Below, one piece after another: positions 50,300 to 59,741 of a stretch of DNA of 64,000 bases. The notes under the pieces are model-generated. The model did not search any database, had not been told where the DNA came from, and worked only from the letters and a program-made list of their open reading frames with translations. Where the stretch lies: NCBI RefSeq assembly GCF_943372915.1, contig NZ_CALSAN010000008.1, positions 1-64,000 on the forward strand, in the 5' to 3' direction. The DNA comes from Ferrovibrio terrae_A (GTDB taxonomy: Bacteria; Pseudomonadota; Alphaproteobacteria; Ferrovibrionales; Ferrovibrionaceae). Within the stretch, counting starts at the first letter, position 1. Each line of letters begins with the position of its first letter. A program made the translations under genes and the position numbers.

Positions 50300-51079
50300 A
50301 TGCCAAGCCTCCGTCCGCCCGGGCGTGCCAAGCCCTCCCCTGCCGTCCAGCCGCGCAAATCCAAGCGCGGCCTGGCAGATCGCGGCCCAGCCGATCGCTC
50401 GGCTGCCGTGCGCCGCGCCGTGACCCCGGTGGCGCGCGATACCGTGCAGGATCGCGTCTACGCCGAACTGGGCGACGCGCTGATCTGCGGCCGGCTGCAG
50501 CCGGGCCAGCAGCTGACCATCCGGGATCTGGCGGCGGCTTTCGATACCAGCGTGATGCCGGTGCGCGAGGCGCTGCGCCGGCTGATCGCCGAAAAGGCGC
50601 TCGACGGCCTGCCGCAGCGTTCGGTGCGGGTGCCGCCGATGACGCCGGAGCGGCTGCTGGATCTGCGCCGCACCCGCCTGCTGGTGGAGGGCCATGCCGC
50701 CGAACTGGCGGCTGCCCATGTGACGCCGGCGCTGCTAACGCAACTGGCCGCCGCCGATGCCGCCTATATCGCCGCTGCCGAAGCCGGCGATGCCGACCAG
50801 GAACTGCTGTGCAACCAGCGCTTCCATTTTACACTGTACGAGGCCTGCGGCTCGCCCAGCCTGCTGGCGATCATCCGCTCATTATGGCTGCAATCGGGGC
50901 CCTATATCCGCACGGCGGTGGAGCGACATTCCGACCAGACCCGCGTCAGCCAGCGCGGCACGCGCGGCAGTTTCCACAGCAGGATCGTCGCCGCGTTGCG
51001 CAAGCGCGACATCGTCGCCGTGCGCAAGGCCCTAGAGGCCGACTTGAGCTGGGCCTTCGATCTACTCGACGAGCGCTAG
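50300..51079 (+). CDS. GntR family regulator (FCD domain) of the TRAP operon
   Basis: A 259-residue regulator. The winged helix is at about residues 46-115 (QDRVYAELGDALICGRLQPGQQLTIRDLA, then TSVMPVREALRRL) and the FCD effector domain follows (NQRFHFTLYEACGSP). An unusual basic, Pro-rich extension of about 45 residues precedes the DNA-binding domain; a GTG at 50420 would remove most of it. It likely controls the divergent TRAP operon in response to its ligand. Confidence 0.88.
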   Translation: MPSLRPPGRAKPSPAVQPRKSKRGLADRGPADRSAAVRRAVTPVARDTVQDRVYAELGDALICGRLQPGQQLTIRDLAAAFDTSVMPVREALRRLIAEKALDGLPQRSVRVPPMTPERLLDLRRTRLLVEGHAAELAAAHVTPALLTQLAAADAAYIAAAEAGDADQELLCNQRFHFTLYEACGSPSLLAIIRSLWLQSGPYIRTAVERHSDQTRVSQRGTRGSFHSRIVAALRKRDIVAVRKALEADLSWAFDLLDER

Positions 51080-51082
51080 CAC

Positions 51083-54000
51083 CTATTCCTGTCCCGACGG
51101 GATCATCGGCAGCCGTTCCGGTGCGGGCTTGTCGCCCGGAGTCGGCACGCTGACTTCCGGCGCCTGGAAGATGCGCCGCAGGAAGCCCGGCGCAATCGCC
51201 GACAGCGGATTGATGGTGAATTGCGGATCGCTCTTGGCGCCGGAAACCGCAAAGTTCACGCCGATGATGCCATCGCCGACCAGCAGATCACCCAGCAGCG
51301 GAATCTTGCCCAGCATGGTGTTGAGCACGAAGGCCGGCACGGCGGTGCCATTGATGCTGACCGTATCGTTCTTCTGGTTGATATTGCCTTCAAAGGTGAT
51401 GCCGAGCTGCGAACCGCTCAGCCGCGACGGCTGGATGGTCAGCAGGCCATCCTTTTGTACGAAGGGCACCTCGCCATTCTCGAACATGATGCCCTCGCCT
51501 GAGAGCAATGCGCCGAGGCCGGAGAAAGAGGCCGCGCCGAACAGCCGGGCCAGGAACGGCGCGCGCACGGCGCGCACAGTCTTCAACAACATCTTGCCGG
51601 CCAGGGGCTGGGCTGCCTGGGTATCGTCATAGCTGGCATTCACCGTCATGGTGCCGCCCTGCATGTCGGTGACGCCAAGGAAGTGCAGCATGGCGCCGGC
51701 ATTGTCGGTGACCAGCCTGAGGTCGCGGCCATTCAACGCTGGCTCGATGCCCAGCGTCACGCCGCCGGTGGTGGAGAAACCGCCAGTCAGGCTGAGCTTT
51801 TCCATTCGCGTCGGCTCGCGCTGCGCCGTCAGCGCCATGTTACGCAATTCCAGCACATCGTCGATCCGCGCCTCGTCGAAGCGCAGGCTCAGCGTCATCC
51901 GCGGCTTCACCGTGCCGGGCGGCGTGTCGTCCTCGAAGATCGCCTGCACGAAGGGGCGCAGATCGTAGCGATGACCGCTGAGTGCGATCTGCGAATCGCC
52001 ATTGGCGGCAAAAACAATGCGCCCCCGGGCATCGCTGATGGAATCGCTCTTAGCATCACTCTTGGTATCGCTCGGGCCGGCCTTGAGGGAAACAATATCG
52101 GCCGACCAGCTGTTGTCGTTGTTCAGCACGGCACTGGCCTTGGCCGCCAGCGCTGCGCTGGCAATCTCAATCAGGTCGAACTGCACCGGCTGGCCGCTGC
52201 GGGTGCGGATCTGGGTGCGGCCGGTGGCGGCCATGCCGGCGGGTTTCAGCAGATGCGCATCGGCAATGGCTATGGTGGCATCCTTGAGATCGAACTCGCC
52301 GCCAATCGCGGTCTCGCCGCCGCGGCGCTCCTCGATCTCCATGCTGGCCTCGGCGGGTCCGTCGATATAGGGCGCCAGCGGATAGCCCAGCGCCTTGCGC
52401 TGGGCTTCGTCGATACGGCCTTTCAGCGTGTAGCGCGCGGTAACCGGCGCCCGCGCGCTGAACTCCTCGCGCCAGCCGATCTGCAGCGGTACGCCATTCA
52501 GTGCCGCCAGGCCATTCGCCTCCAGGCCCTTGGTATCGACCTTCAGCTTCATCTGACCCTGGCTCAGCGCATAGCGTCCGAGCAGGCCGTCCATGCTGAG
52601 GTCGGTCATATCGGCCTCGGCATTCACCGCGATGTCATCAACCTTCAGGTTGTTGAACAACGGGAAACGCAGGCGGAACCGCACCTCGCCGGTGCCGCCA
52701 ACACTGGCGGGCTTGATGCCGAGCTTGGAGGGAAAACCGAGCGGTTTCTGGTCGATCAGGGCAAGCAGGTCAGCACTGCTGCCGCGCGCCACACTGCTGA
52801 TCTCAGCAAACTGATCACGGTCCTGCAGGCCGGTGATCCGCACATTGCCCGGTCCGCTGGCGATGGTGCCAACGCGGCCGCTTTCCAGGCTGAGCGTGAA
52901 CACATCAGCATCCAGGGCAGCAATACCCTTGCCGTCGGTCATCTTGCTCATCGGTGCGAGATAATCGAGCTGCAGACCCTCGAAGGCGAAATCGAGCTTG
53001 ATCGCATCCGCCGGCAGACGCTGAGTACCGGCCACCATCTCCGGCGTCAGCTTGGCAGCGAAGCGGCCGGCGCTCACCTTGCCATCGCGCAGATGGCCGG
53101 TGACCCAGTCGCGCGCATTCTTCGCCATACCCGGCGGCCAATATTGCCCGACCGCATTGGTGGCGAGATCGCGGAACTGCCCGGAGATATCCAGGCCGTA
53201 GCGCTCGCCGTCCTGCCGCGTCATGGTGCCGCCGAAGGAGGCGCGGAACTTGTCGGCAAAGGACAGGCTGGCCTCATCGAGGAACAGCACGCCCTTGCCG
53301 GCATCGGCATAACCACGGAAGCGCGCTTGTTCCAGCGCCAGCGGCATCGACAGCATATCGGGCGCGGTGATCAGGCCCTGACCGGCGGTGAGATCGAAAT
53401 TGAGGCCGAGCTGGGCGCCAGTGTCGTTGACCGTGAGCGTCAGGCTGCCGGCCAGCGGCGCCGAGATGTAACTCAGCGGCGCCAGCTCCGGCACCACATC
53501 GGCAAAGTCCGCCGGCTCGACATTGGAGAAATTCAGCACGACGCGGGCGATGCGCTCGGCCACGGTGTAATCGGCCTCGACATTGAGATCGACCCGGCGC
53601 TGGCGCCAGTCGAGAGCGCCCACTGCAGACCCATAGACATGGCCATCACCGCGCTGGAAGCCGATCTGTGCCTGCGGCACCACCCAGCGCTGGTTCAGCT
53701 TCCAGTCTTCCAGCACCAGGCGTTCGGCAATGATCGAAACGGTCTGCAGCTGGCCGAGCGGATCATCGAGGGATGGTGGCCGCGACAGCAGATCGAAGAT
53801 CGCGGCAAACATGGCCTGCGCCGCCTGGTCGTCGGCATGCATCGGTGTCGGTTCAACCGGCGCATCGGTGGGCGTGGCTTCCGGCAGGCCGAGCTGGAAG
53901 CGGCCCTGCGCATCGCGCACCAGCCGCGCCTCAATGCCGCTGGCCAGCAGATAGCGCGGCGCGATCACACCACGCAGCAGTGACGGTCCGCTGAGGCCCA

Positions 54001-54295
54001 TGTCGATATAGGGTACCCGCAGCACCACGCGTTCGCCATCGACGCGGTATTGCGCATTGAGCAGGCGCAGCCGCAGGCTCTGCTCGCGTTCCGACCAGGC
54101 CAGCACCACATCGTCGACCTCGACGCGGAAGCCAAGTTCGGGCAGCGCCAGCGCCTCGCTGACATAGGGCGACAGGAAACCGAGCGAAATCGGCCCCTCG
54201 GAAATGCGCCATGCCAGCCCGCCGAGCAGAATCACAATGGTGACGACAACGGCCGAGACCGTGCGCACCACCAATCGACTCCACCTTAGAACCAC
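51083..54295 (-). CDS. YhdP/AsmA-like large envelope protein (DUF3971/AsmA family)
   Basis: A 1070-residue protein with one N-terminal membrane anchor (VSAVVVTIVILLGGLAW, residues about 14-30) and a very long beta-rich periplasmic body. The ending with GLLTIQPSRLSGSQLGITFEG and VNFAVSGAKSDPQFTINPLS is the AsmA-like C-terminal domain. YhdP, TamB and AsmA relatives form bridges that carry phospholipids between the membranes. Length is slightly below E. coli YhdP. GTG start with AAGGGCG upstream. It diverges from glnE, a neighbour arrangement typical of alphaproteobacteria. Confidence 0.9.
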   Translation of the reverse strand: MVLRWSRLVVRTVSAVVVTIVILLGGLAWRISEGPISLGFLSPYVSEALALPELGFRVEVDDVVLAWSEREQSLRLRLLNAQYRVDGERVVLRVPYIDMGLSGPSLLRGVIAPRYLLASGIEARLVRDAQGRFQLGLPEATPTDAPVEPTPMHADDQAAQAMFAAIFDLLSRPPSLDDPLGQLQTVSIIAERLVLEDWKLNQRWVVPQAQIGFQRGDGHVYGSAVGALDWRQRRVDLNVEADYTVAERIARVVLNFSNVEPADFADVVPELAPLSYISAPLAGSLTLTVNDTGAQLGLNFDLTAGQGLITAPDMLSMPLALEQARFRGYADAGKGVLFLDEASLSFADKFRASFGGTMTRQDGERYGLDISGQFRDLATNAVGQYWPPGMAKNARDWVTGHLRDGKVSAGRFAAKLTPEMVAGTQRLPADAIKLDFAFEGLQLDYLAPMSKMTDGKGIAALDADVFTLSLESGRVGTIASGPGNVRITGLQDRDQFAEISSVARGSSADLLALIDQKPLGFPSKLGIKPASVGGTGEVRFRLRFPLFNNLKVDDIAVNAEADMTDLSMDGLLGRYALSQGQMKLKVDTKGLEANGLAALNGVPLQIGWREEFSARAPVTARYTLKGRIDEAQRKALGYPLAPYIDGPAEASMEIEERRGGETAIGGEFDLKDATIAIADAHLLKPAGMAATGRTQIRTRSGQPVQFDLIEIASAALAAKASAVLNNDNSWSADIVSLKAGPSDTKSDAKSDSISDARGRIVFAANGDSQIALSGHRYDLRPFVQAIFEDDTPPGTVKPRMTLSLRFDEARIDDVLELRNMALTAQREPTRMEKLSLTGGFSTTGGVTLGIEPALNGRDLRLVTDNAGAMLHFLGVTDMQGGTMTVNASYDDTQAAQPLAGKMLLKTVRAVRAPFLARLFGAASFSGLGALLSGEGIMFENGEVPFVQKDGLLTIQPSRLSGSQLGITFEGNINQKNDTVSINGTAVPAFVLNTMLGKIPLLGDLLVGDGIIGVNFAVSGAKSDPQFTINPLSAIAPGFLRRIFQAPEVSVPTPGDKPAPERLPMIPSGQE

Positions 54296-54400
54296 GTCGC
54301 GCGCCCTTGCCTTTTTCTGTCCTGGAGCGATCTCCGGGCCATGCCGCTTGACCCTGTCGCAAGTTTAACCGAACTTCGCGGGGACTACGAGAGAAACGCC

Positions 54401-57400
54401 ATGCCTGCCAATGTATTGAAGGCAAAATCCGCCAAAAGAAAGGCGGCTGCCAAGGCCCCCGGTAAAATTGTCGGGACGGCAGCGAAAAAGGCTGGTGCGA
54501 AGCCTGCCAAACCGGTGCGGAAAACCGCGACCGGCAAGGCGCGTGCCCAGAGCATCGCTCCACCCCTCGCCCCGGCCATCATGCTGCCCGCAGCTTTCGA
54601 TGCCGATGCCGCCGCGCGTGGTCTGGTTGCCTGGCGCGAAACGCTGGCCGAATTACCCGACCGCAGCCTGGCCAAACGGCTGGCGGCTGCAACGGCGAAA
54701 GACCAGAATGCGCTTGGCGGCAAAACGCTGCTGCCGGCCCTGTTCGGCAACAGTCCGTTCCTGACCGAACTCTGCCTGCGCGAACCCGCCACGGTCGACC
54801 TGCTGCTGGGCAGTGGTCCGGACAAGGCCCTGGCCGGCGCGCTGGCCGCCCTGAAGCTGGCCGCGCGCAAGGCAACGAGACCCGATGATCTGGCGCAGCC
54901 CCTGCGCATCGCCAAGCGGCAGGTGGCGCTCAGCATCGCTGTGGCCGACATCGCCGGCCTGTGGCCGCTGGAAAAGATCACCGCAGCCTTGAGCGACTTT
55001 GCCGCACTCTGCGTGGATCTGGCTTTTGCAGCGCTGCTGCGCGATGCCGCCGAGAATGGCGAACTGGAATTGCCGGACAAGAAAAATCCATGCAAGTCAT
55101 CGGGCTTCTTTGCCCTGGGCATGGGCAAACTGGGCGCCCGCGAGCTGAACTATTCCAGCGATATCGACCTGATCGTGCTGTTCGACCCCGATGTTGCACG
55201 CTACACCGGCCGGCGCTCGATGCTGGAATGCTTCATCCGCCTGACCCAGCAGATGGTGCGGCTGCTGCATGACCGCACCGAAGACGGCTATGTGTTCCGC
55301 ACCGATCTGCGGCTGCGGCCCGATCCGGGCTCCTTCCCGGTGGCGGTGTCGACGCTGGAAGCCGAGGCCTATTACGAAAGCTTCGGCCAGAACTGGGAAC
55401 GCGCAGCGATGATCAAGGCCCGCCCGGTGGCCGGCGACCTGGAGTCCGGCGCGCGCTTCCTGAAACATCTGACACCCTATATCTGGCGCAAGAATCTCGA
55501 CTTCGCCGCCATCGAGGACATCCATTCGATCAAGCGGCAGATCCATGCCCATCGCGGCCATGCCGAGATCGCGGTGGAAGGCCATAACATCAAGGTCGGC
55601 CGCGGCGGCATCCGCGAGATCGAATTCTTTGCCCAGACCCAGCAGCTGATCGCCGGCGGCCGCGACACCCGCCTGCGCGCGCCAGCCACCTGCGACGCGC
55701 TGCGCGCGCTGGTCGCCACCGAGCGAATCAGCCAGGCGGTCTGCGACGCGCTGATCGCCGACTATCACTACTTGCGCACCGTCGAACATCGCCTGCAGAT
55801 GATCGACGACGAGCAGACCCATACACTGCCGGCCGATAAATCCGGCCTGGCCCGCCTCGCCTGCTTCCTCGGCGCGCCGGATGCCAAGGCGATGAGCAAG
55901 CAGATGCTGGCGACGCTGGAGCGGGTGAAGACCTATTACGACGACCTGTTTGCTGAATCAGCGCCCCTGGGCAGCGATGCTGGCAGCCTGGTCTTCACCG
56001 GCACCGACGACGACCCCGCCACACTGGAGACACTGCGCGAGCTGGGCTTCCGCGAACCCTCCGAAATCGCGGCGATGATCCGCGGCTGGCATTTCGGCCG
56101 CTATCGCGCCATGCGCTCGGAACGCGCGCGCGAGAAGCTCACCGCAATCATGCCGCAGCTGCTGGAGGCCTTCTCGCGCACCGGCAGCGCCGATGTCGCC
56201 TTCCGCCGCTTCGATTACTTCCTTGCCAGCCTGCCAGCCGGCGTGCAGCTGTTTGCCCTGCTGCAGGCCAACCCCGCCGTGATGGACACGCTGGCCGAGG
56301 TGCTGGCCGCCGCGCCGCAGCTGGCCGATGCGCTGGCGCAGAATGCGGCGCTGTTCGACAGCCTGATCGAATATGCCGACCACCCGGCCGTTTTCGAGCA
56401 CGCAGCCCTGGCCGCCAGCCTGCAGCGCCAGATGGCGGCGGCGCGCGATTTCCAGGATGTGCTGGACTGGGCGCGGCGCTGGACCACTGAACTGAAACTG
56501 CAGGTCGGCATCGGCCTGCTGCATGGCCGCATGGATGGCAGCGCCGCCGGTGCCGCCCTGAGCACGGTGGCCGATGTGGTGCTGGCCGATCTGCTGCGCC
56601 ATGTCAGTGCGGAATTCATTGCCCAGCATGGCCGCATCGCCAAATCGAGCATCGCACTGGTCGGCCTCGGCCGCCTGGGAAGCCGCGAGCTGACACTGGA
56701 ATCCGATCTCGACCTGGTGCTGGTGTTCGACTGCCCGGACACGGCGGGACAATCCGATGGCGCGCGCCCGCTGACGCCGGGCCTGTATTTCGCACGGCTG
56801 TGCCAGCGCCTGATCGCGGCGATCACGGCAATGACCGGCGAAGGCCGGCTTTATGAAATCGACATGCGGCTGCGGCCCAGCGGCGGCGCCGGGCCGATTG
56901 CCATCAAGCTGGATGCCTATGCCGATTACCAGCGCAAGGACGCCTGGACCTGGGAGCATATGGCGCTGACACGCGCCCGCGTCGTCTGCGGTGTCGACAA
57001 TTCAAAGGAAGAAACCGCGCTGATCCGCAAGATCGAGACACTGTTCCACGACATCCTGACCATGAAGCGCGACCCGAATAAGCTGCTGGCCAATGTGGCG
57101 ACCATGCGCCGGCGCATGGCCGAGCACAAAAAGGTGCAGAGCCCCTGGGATCTGAAGCTGGTGCGCGGCGGCCTAGTCGACCTGGAATTCATCGTGCAGT
57201 ACCTGCTGCTGCGTCATGGCGCGGCCAAGCCGGCGATCCTGCAGCAGCAGCCGCTGGCCGCGCTCGAGGCTTTGCGCGATGCCGGGCTGCTGGATGCGGC
57301 GCAGGCGAAAACCCTGATCGAGGCCGGCCGGCTCTACGCCACCCTGCTGGCCACCGCGCGGCTGGCCGGGCGCGATGAGGCCGGAGAGCCTGAACGCTGG

Positions 57401-57607
57401 CCGCCGGCGCTGGCGCAACGCCTGCCGGTGCTGCTGGGCGACAAGACCATGACGGCACTGACCCGGCGGCTGCAGAAAACCCAGGCGGCCGTGCATGCGC
57501 TGTTCGCTGCCCTGGTCGACACCCCGGCCGAGCCCTATCTCTCGCTCGCCGATTCCCTGAACCCAGACAGCAACACGACAGGACAGACCGATGGCCAAGA
57601 CCGCTGA
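54401..57607 (+). CDS. glnE: Bifunctional glutamine synthetase adenylyltransferase/deadenylase
   Basis: A 1068-residue two-headed nucleotidyltransferase controlling glutamine synthetase by AMP addition and removal. The two catalytic motifs are GMGKLGARELNYSSDIDL (about residue 240) and GLGRLGSRELTLESDLDL (about 755), each with the metal Asp pair. The first 60 residues are an Ala/Lys-rich basic tail (KAKSAKRKAAAKAPGK...) not expected in GlnE. The ATG at 54401 is preferred because GAGAG lies 7 bases upstream; an ATG 60 bp earlier is possible. It overlaps the peroxiredoxin gene by 17 bp. Confidence 0.95.
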   Translation: MPANVLKAKSAKRKAAAKAPGKIVGTAAKKAGAKPAKPVRKTATGKARAQSIAPPLAPAIMLPAAFDADAAARGLVAWRETLAELPDRSLAKRLAAATAKDQNALGGKTLLPALFGNSPFLTELCLREPATVDLLLGSGPDKALAGALAALKLAARKATRPDDLAQPLRIAKRQVALSIAVADIAGLWPLEKITAALSDFAALCVDLAFAALLRDAAENGELELPDKKNPCKSSGFFALGMGKLGARELNYSSDIDLIVLFDPDVARYTGRRSMLECFIRLTQQMVRLLHDRTEDGYVFRTDLRLRPDPGSFPVAVSTLEAEAYYESFGQNWERAAMIKARPVAGDLESGARFLKHLTPYIWRKNLDFAAIEDIHSIKRQIHAHRGHAEIAVEGHNIKVGRGGIREIEFFAQTQQLIAGGRDTRLRAPATCDALRALVATERISQAVCDALIADYHYLRTVEHRLQMIDDEQTHTLPADKSGLARLACFLGAPDAKAMSKQMLATLERVKTYYDDLFAESAPLGSDAGSLVFTGTDDDPATLETLRELGFREPSEIAAMIRGWHFGRYRAMRSERAREKLTAIMPQLLEAFSRTGSADVAFRRFDYFLASLPAGVQLFALLQANPAVMDTLAEVLAAAPQLADALAQNAALFDSLIEYADHPAVFEHAALAASLQRQMAAARDFQDVLDWARRWTTELKLQVGIGLLHGRMDGSAAGAALSTVADVVLADLLRHVSAEFIAQHGRIAKSSIALVGLGRLGSRELTLESDLDLVLVFDCPDTAGQSDGARPLTPGLYFARLCQRLIAAITAMTGEGRLYEIDMRLRPSGGAGPIAIKLDAYADYQRKDAWTWEHMALTRARVVCGVDNSKEETALIRKIETLFHDILTMKRDPNKLLANVATMRRRMAEHKKVQSPWDLKLVRGGLVDLEFIVQYLLLRHGAAKPAILQQQPLAALEALRDAGLLDAAQAKTLIEAGRLYATLLATARLAGRDEAGEPERWPPALAQRLPVLLGDKTMTALTRRLQKTQAAVHALFAALVDTPAEPYLSLADSLNPDSNTTGQTDGQDR

Positions 57608-58124
57608 ACCGAAGAAAGCCGCCCCCAAGAAAGCCAAGGCGAAGGCGGCTGCCGCTGCGCCCGGGCCGCAGGTGGGCGACAAGGCGCCCGCTTTCAGCCT
57701 GCCCACCGATGGCGGCGGCAAGATTTCGCTGGCCGAGCTGAAGGGCAAACCGGTGGTGCTGTATTTCTACCCGAAAGACGACACATCGGGTTGCACTCAG
57801 GAGGCCATCGACTTCACGGCGGCCAAGGCCAAGTTCGACAAACTGGGCGCGGTGGTGATCGGCGTGTCGCGCGACAGCGCCGCCAGCCACGACAAGTTCA
57901 AGACCAAGCACAAGCTGAAGGTCGCCCTGGGCGCCGACGAGTCGGGCAAGGTGACCGAGTCGTATGGGGTCTGGGTCGAGAAAAGCCTCTATGGCCGGAC
58001 CTATATGGGCATCGAGCGGGCGACCTTCCTGATCGACCGTGTGGGCAAAATTGCCGCCGTCTGGCGCAAGGTCAAAGTGGCCGGCCATGCCGATGCGGTT
58101 CTGAAGGCGGCACAGGGGGTTTAG
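57591..58124 (+). CDS. Peroxiredoxin, PrxQ/BCP type with Lys/Ala-rich N-terminal extension
   Basis: A 177-residue thiol peroxidase. The peroxidatic Cys68 lies in YPKDDTSGCTQEAIDF. The resolving Cys of many BCP proteins, five residues later, is Ile here, and no other Cys is present, so it should act as a 1-Cys enzyme with an external thiol. The core ends normally with KVAGHADAVLKAA. The first 25 residues (EPKKAAPKKAKAKAAAAA) are a basic low-complexity tail. Its ATG lies within the end of glnE, implying co-expression; that pairing is common in alphaproteobacteria. Confidence 0.92.
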   Translation: MAKTAEPKKAAPKKAKAKAAAAAPGPQVGDKAPAFSLPTDGGGKISLAELKGKPVVLYFYPKDDTSGCTQEAIDFTAAKAKFDKLGAVVIGVSRDSAASHDKFKTKHKLKVALGADESGKVTESYGVWVEKSLYGRTYMGIERATFLIDRVGKIAAVWRKVKVAGHADAVLKAAQGV

Positions 58125-58142
58125 AATCAAGCGCTTGCGGCC

Positions 58143-58165
58143 GTTATCCACATTCTGTGGATAAC
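58143..58165. promoter_or_regulatory. Palindromic pair of consensus DnaA boxes upstream of the M23-bactofilin operon
   Basis: GTTATCCACA-TTC-TGTGGATAAC is a perfect 10-bp inverted repeat. Each half contains the 9-mer TTATCCACA, the DnaA-box consensus. Nearby are GAATC (58124-58128) and GATTC (58221-58225), which are CcrM-type sites, a TTAACC half site (58235-58240) and an imperfect repeat at 58170-58194. Together this looks like a cell-cycle-regulated promoter region. The 219-bp gap holds no other gene. Confidence 0.6.
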
Positions 58166-58343
58166 TCGTCGGACACGAGTTAAGTCCGTGTTCGCACGTG
58201 TATTTTTGGAAAACGTAACAGATTCTTTCTTGCATTAACCAAACCAAATAAGCCCTAATCCAGAGGCCCGCTGCGAGGGGTTAAAAAAGCGTGGGCAGAA
58301 TTCCGAAAAGTTCATTCATTCTTGAAACAAGTCGGGGGGTTGA

Positions 58344-59741
58344 GTGACGCGACGCGCGAGACGGCAATGGCGGGAGTTGCGCGACCGCCTGTTCCCGGAG
58401 CGGCAGATCATTTTCCGCAGCCGCGGCGACGTCCGTTATGTCGCTCTCTCCAGTCGCGCCCAGATCGCCATGGCGACCAGCATTGTCGCCTTCGCCGGCT
58501 GGATCGGGTATGCCTCCGTTAACGTCTTTTACCGCGATGCCATGCTGGATGCGCGCGACCGCCGCATCACCGAGTTGAGCTACGCCTACGAGCGGCTCGC
58601 CGCCGATTACGAAAAGAACCAGGAGAATTTCGTCGTCGCCTCGCGCGACCTCGAGGAGCGCTATCGCCGGTTGTACGACATGGCGATGAAGCAGCGCACC
58701 CCCGCCCTGCCGTCTGACACCGCAGAGGCTGCCAAGGGCAGCACGCCGCCGGCGAGCCAGAATGCGGCGGTTCCGGCTGCCAAGCCCGAGCCCAAGGTTG
58801 CCAAGCCTGACGGCCGCACGGCCGTCGCCGATGCAAAGTCTGGCGACAAGGCCGAGGTGAAGATCGCTTCAGCTAGCGGCCGCGACAACGACGATCCGGC
58901 CTCGATCGAGGATCTGGAAGGCATGCTGCGCGAGAGCAAGGCCAGGCCGCCGGTTCCGGCTGTGAAGCCGCGCGACATCGAAACGCGCATCCTGAGCGTG
59001 CGCGGTCATCAGCGCGAGCTGATCGACGATCTGGGCTCGCGCACCGAGAAAAGCCTCGCCATGCTGGAAAAGGCGCTGGGCCGCACCGGCCTGGATGTCA
59101 ACGCGATGCTGGCCCGCGCCAGCGAGGCACGCGCCGATGTCGGCGTCGGCGGCCCGCTGCGCGCGCTGGGCGAAACCAATGGCAGCAGCATCAACGGCAC
59201 GGCACTGGTGGCCTCGGCCGATCCGAATGCCGATCGCGAAATGAACAACCTGGAAGGCAAGTTCGGCCGCTGGGGCGATCTGCTTGCCCTGGCCCAGCGC
59301 CTGCCTCTCGACCTGCCGATGGCCGCCGATGCGGAAGTGTCATCCACCTATGGCCGGCGCACCGATCCCTTCACCAAGCAGCCGGCCTTCCATGCCGGCA
59401 TCGATTTCATCGGTCCGGCCCGCGCTCCGGTAATGGCCACCGCGCCCGGCGTGGTTGTCTTCGCCGGCCGCAAGGGACCTTACGGTCGTGCGGTCGAAAT
59501 CGATCATGGCCTCGGCGTGAAAACCCGCTATGCTCATCTCAGCGCGATTTCGGTACAGGCCGGCGAGACCATCGCCTTCGGACGACAGCTTGGCACCATG
59601 GGTTCGACCGGTCGCAGCACCGGTCAGCATCTGCATTACGAAATCCTGCTCGATGACGAGCAGATCGATCCCGGCAAATTCATTGAGGCTGGCTATCATG
59701 TTTTCAAACAGCAAGAAAACCAATCCGCCGGCCGCCGCTAA
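58344..59741 (+). CDS. M23 family metallopeptidase with membrane anchor and coiled coil
   Basis: A 465-residue protein. A basic N-terminus is followed by a membrane segment (TSIVAFAGWIGYASVNVFY, about 45-63), a periplasmic coiled coil (about 70-115), a low-complexity Ala/Lys/Pro linker, and the LytM/M23 domain (about 330-445). Zinc ligands are in FHAGIDF (HxxxD) and QHLHYE (HxH). It should be an active DD-endopeptidase trimming peptidoglycan crosslinks. The bactofilin gene begins inside its 3' end (44-bp overlap), matching the known M23-bactofilin cell-shape pairing. GTG start. Confidence 0.92.
   Translation: MTRRARRQWRELRDRLFPERQIIFRSRGDVRYVALSSRAQIAMATSIVAFAGWIGYASVNVFYRDAMLDARDRRITELSYAYERLAADYEKNQENFVVASRDLEERYRRLYDMAMKQRTPALPSDTAEAAKGSTPPASQNAAVPAAKPEPKVAKPDGRTAVADAKSGDKAEVKIASASGRDNDDPASIEDLEGMLRESKARPPVPAVKPRDIETRILSVRGHQRELIDDLGSRTEKSLAMLEKALGRTGLDVNAMLARASEARADVGVGGPLRALGETNGSSINGTALVASADPNADREMNNLEGKFGRWGDLLALAQRLPLDLPMAADAEVSSTYGRRTDPFTKQPAFHAGIDFIGPARAPVMATAPGVVVFAGRKGPYGRAVEIDHGLGVKTRYAHLSAISVQAGETIAFGRQLGTMGSTGRSTGQHLHYEILLDDEQIDPGKFIEAGYHVFKQQENQSAGRR

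Noticed and set aside
58125..58343. Possible replication origin around the DnaA-box pair
   Set aside because: Only two boxes, no AT-rich unwinding region of useful length, and no dnaA, parAB, hemE or other origin-linked genes nearby. A regulatory site is more likely.
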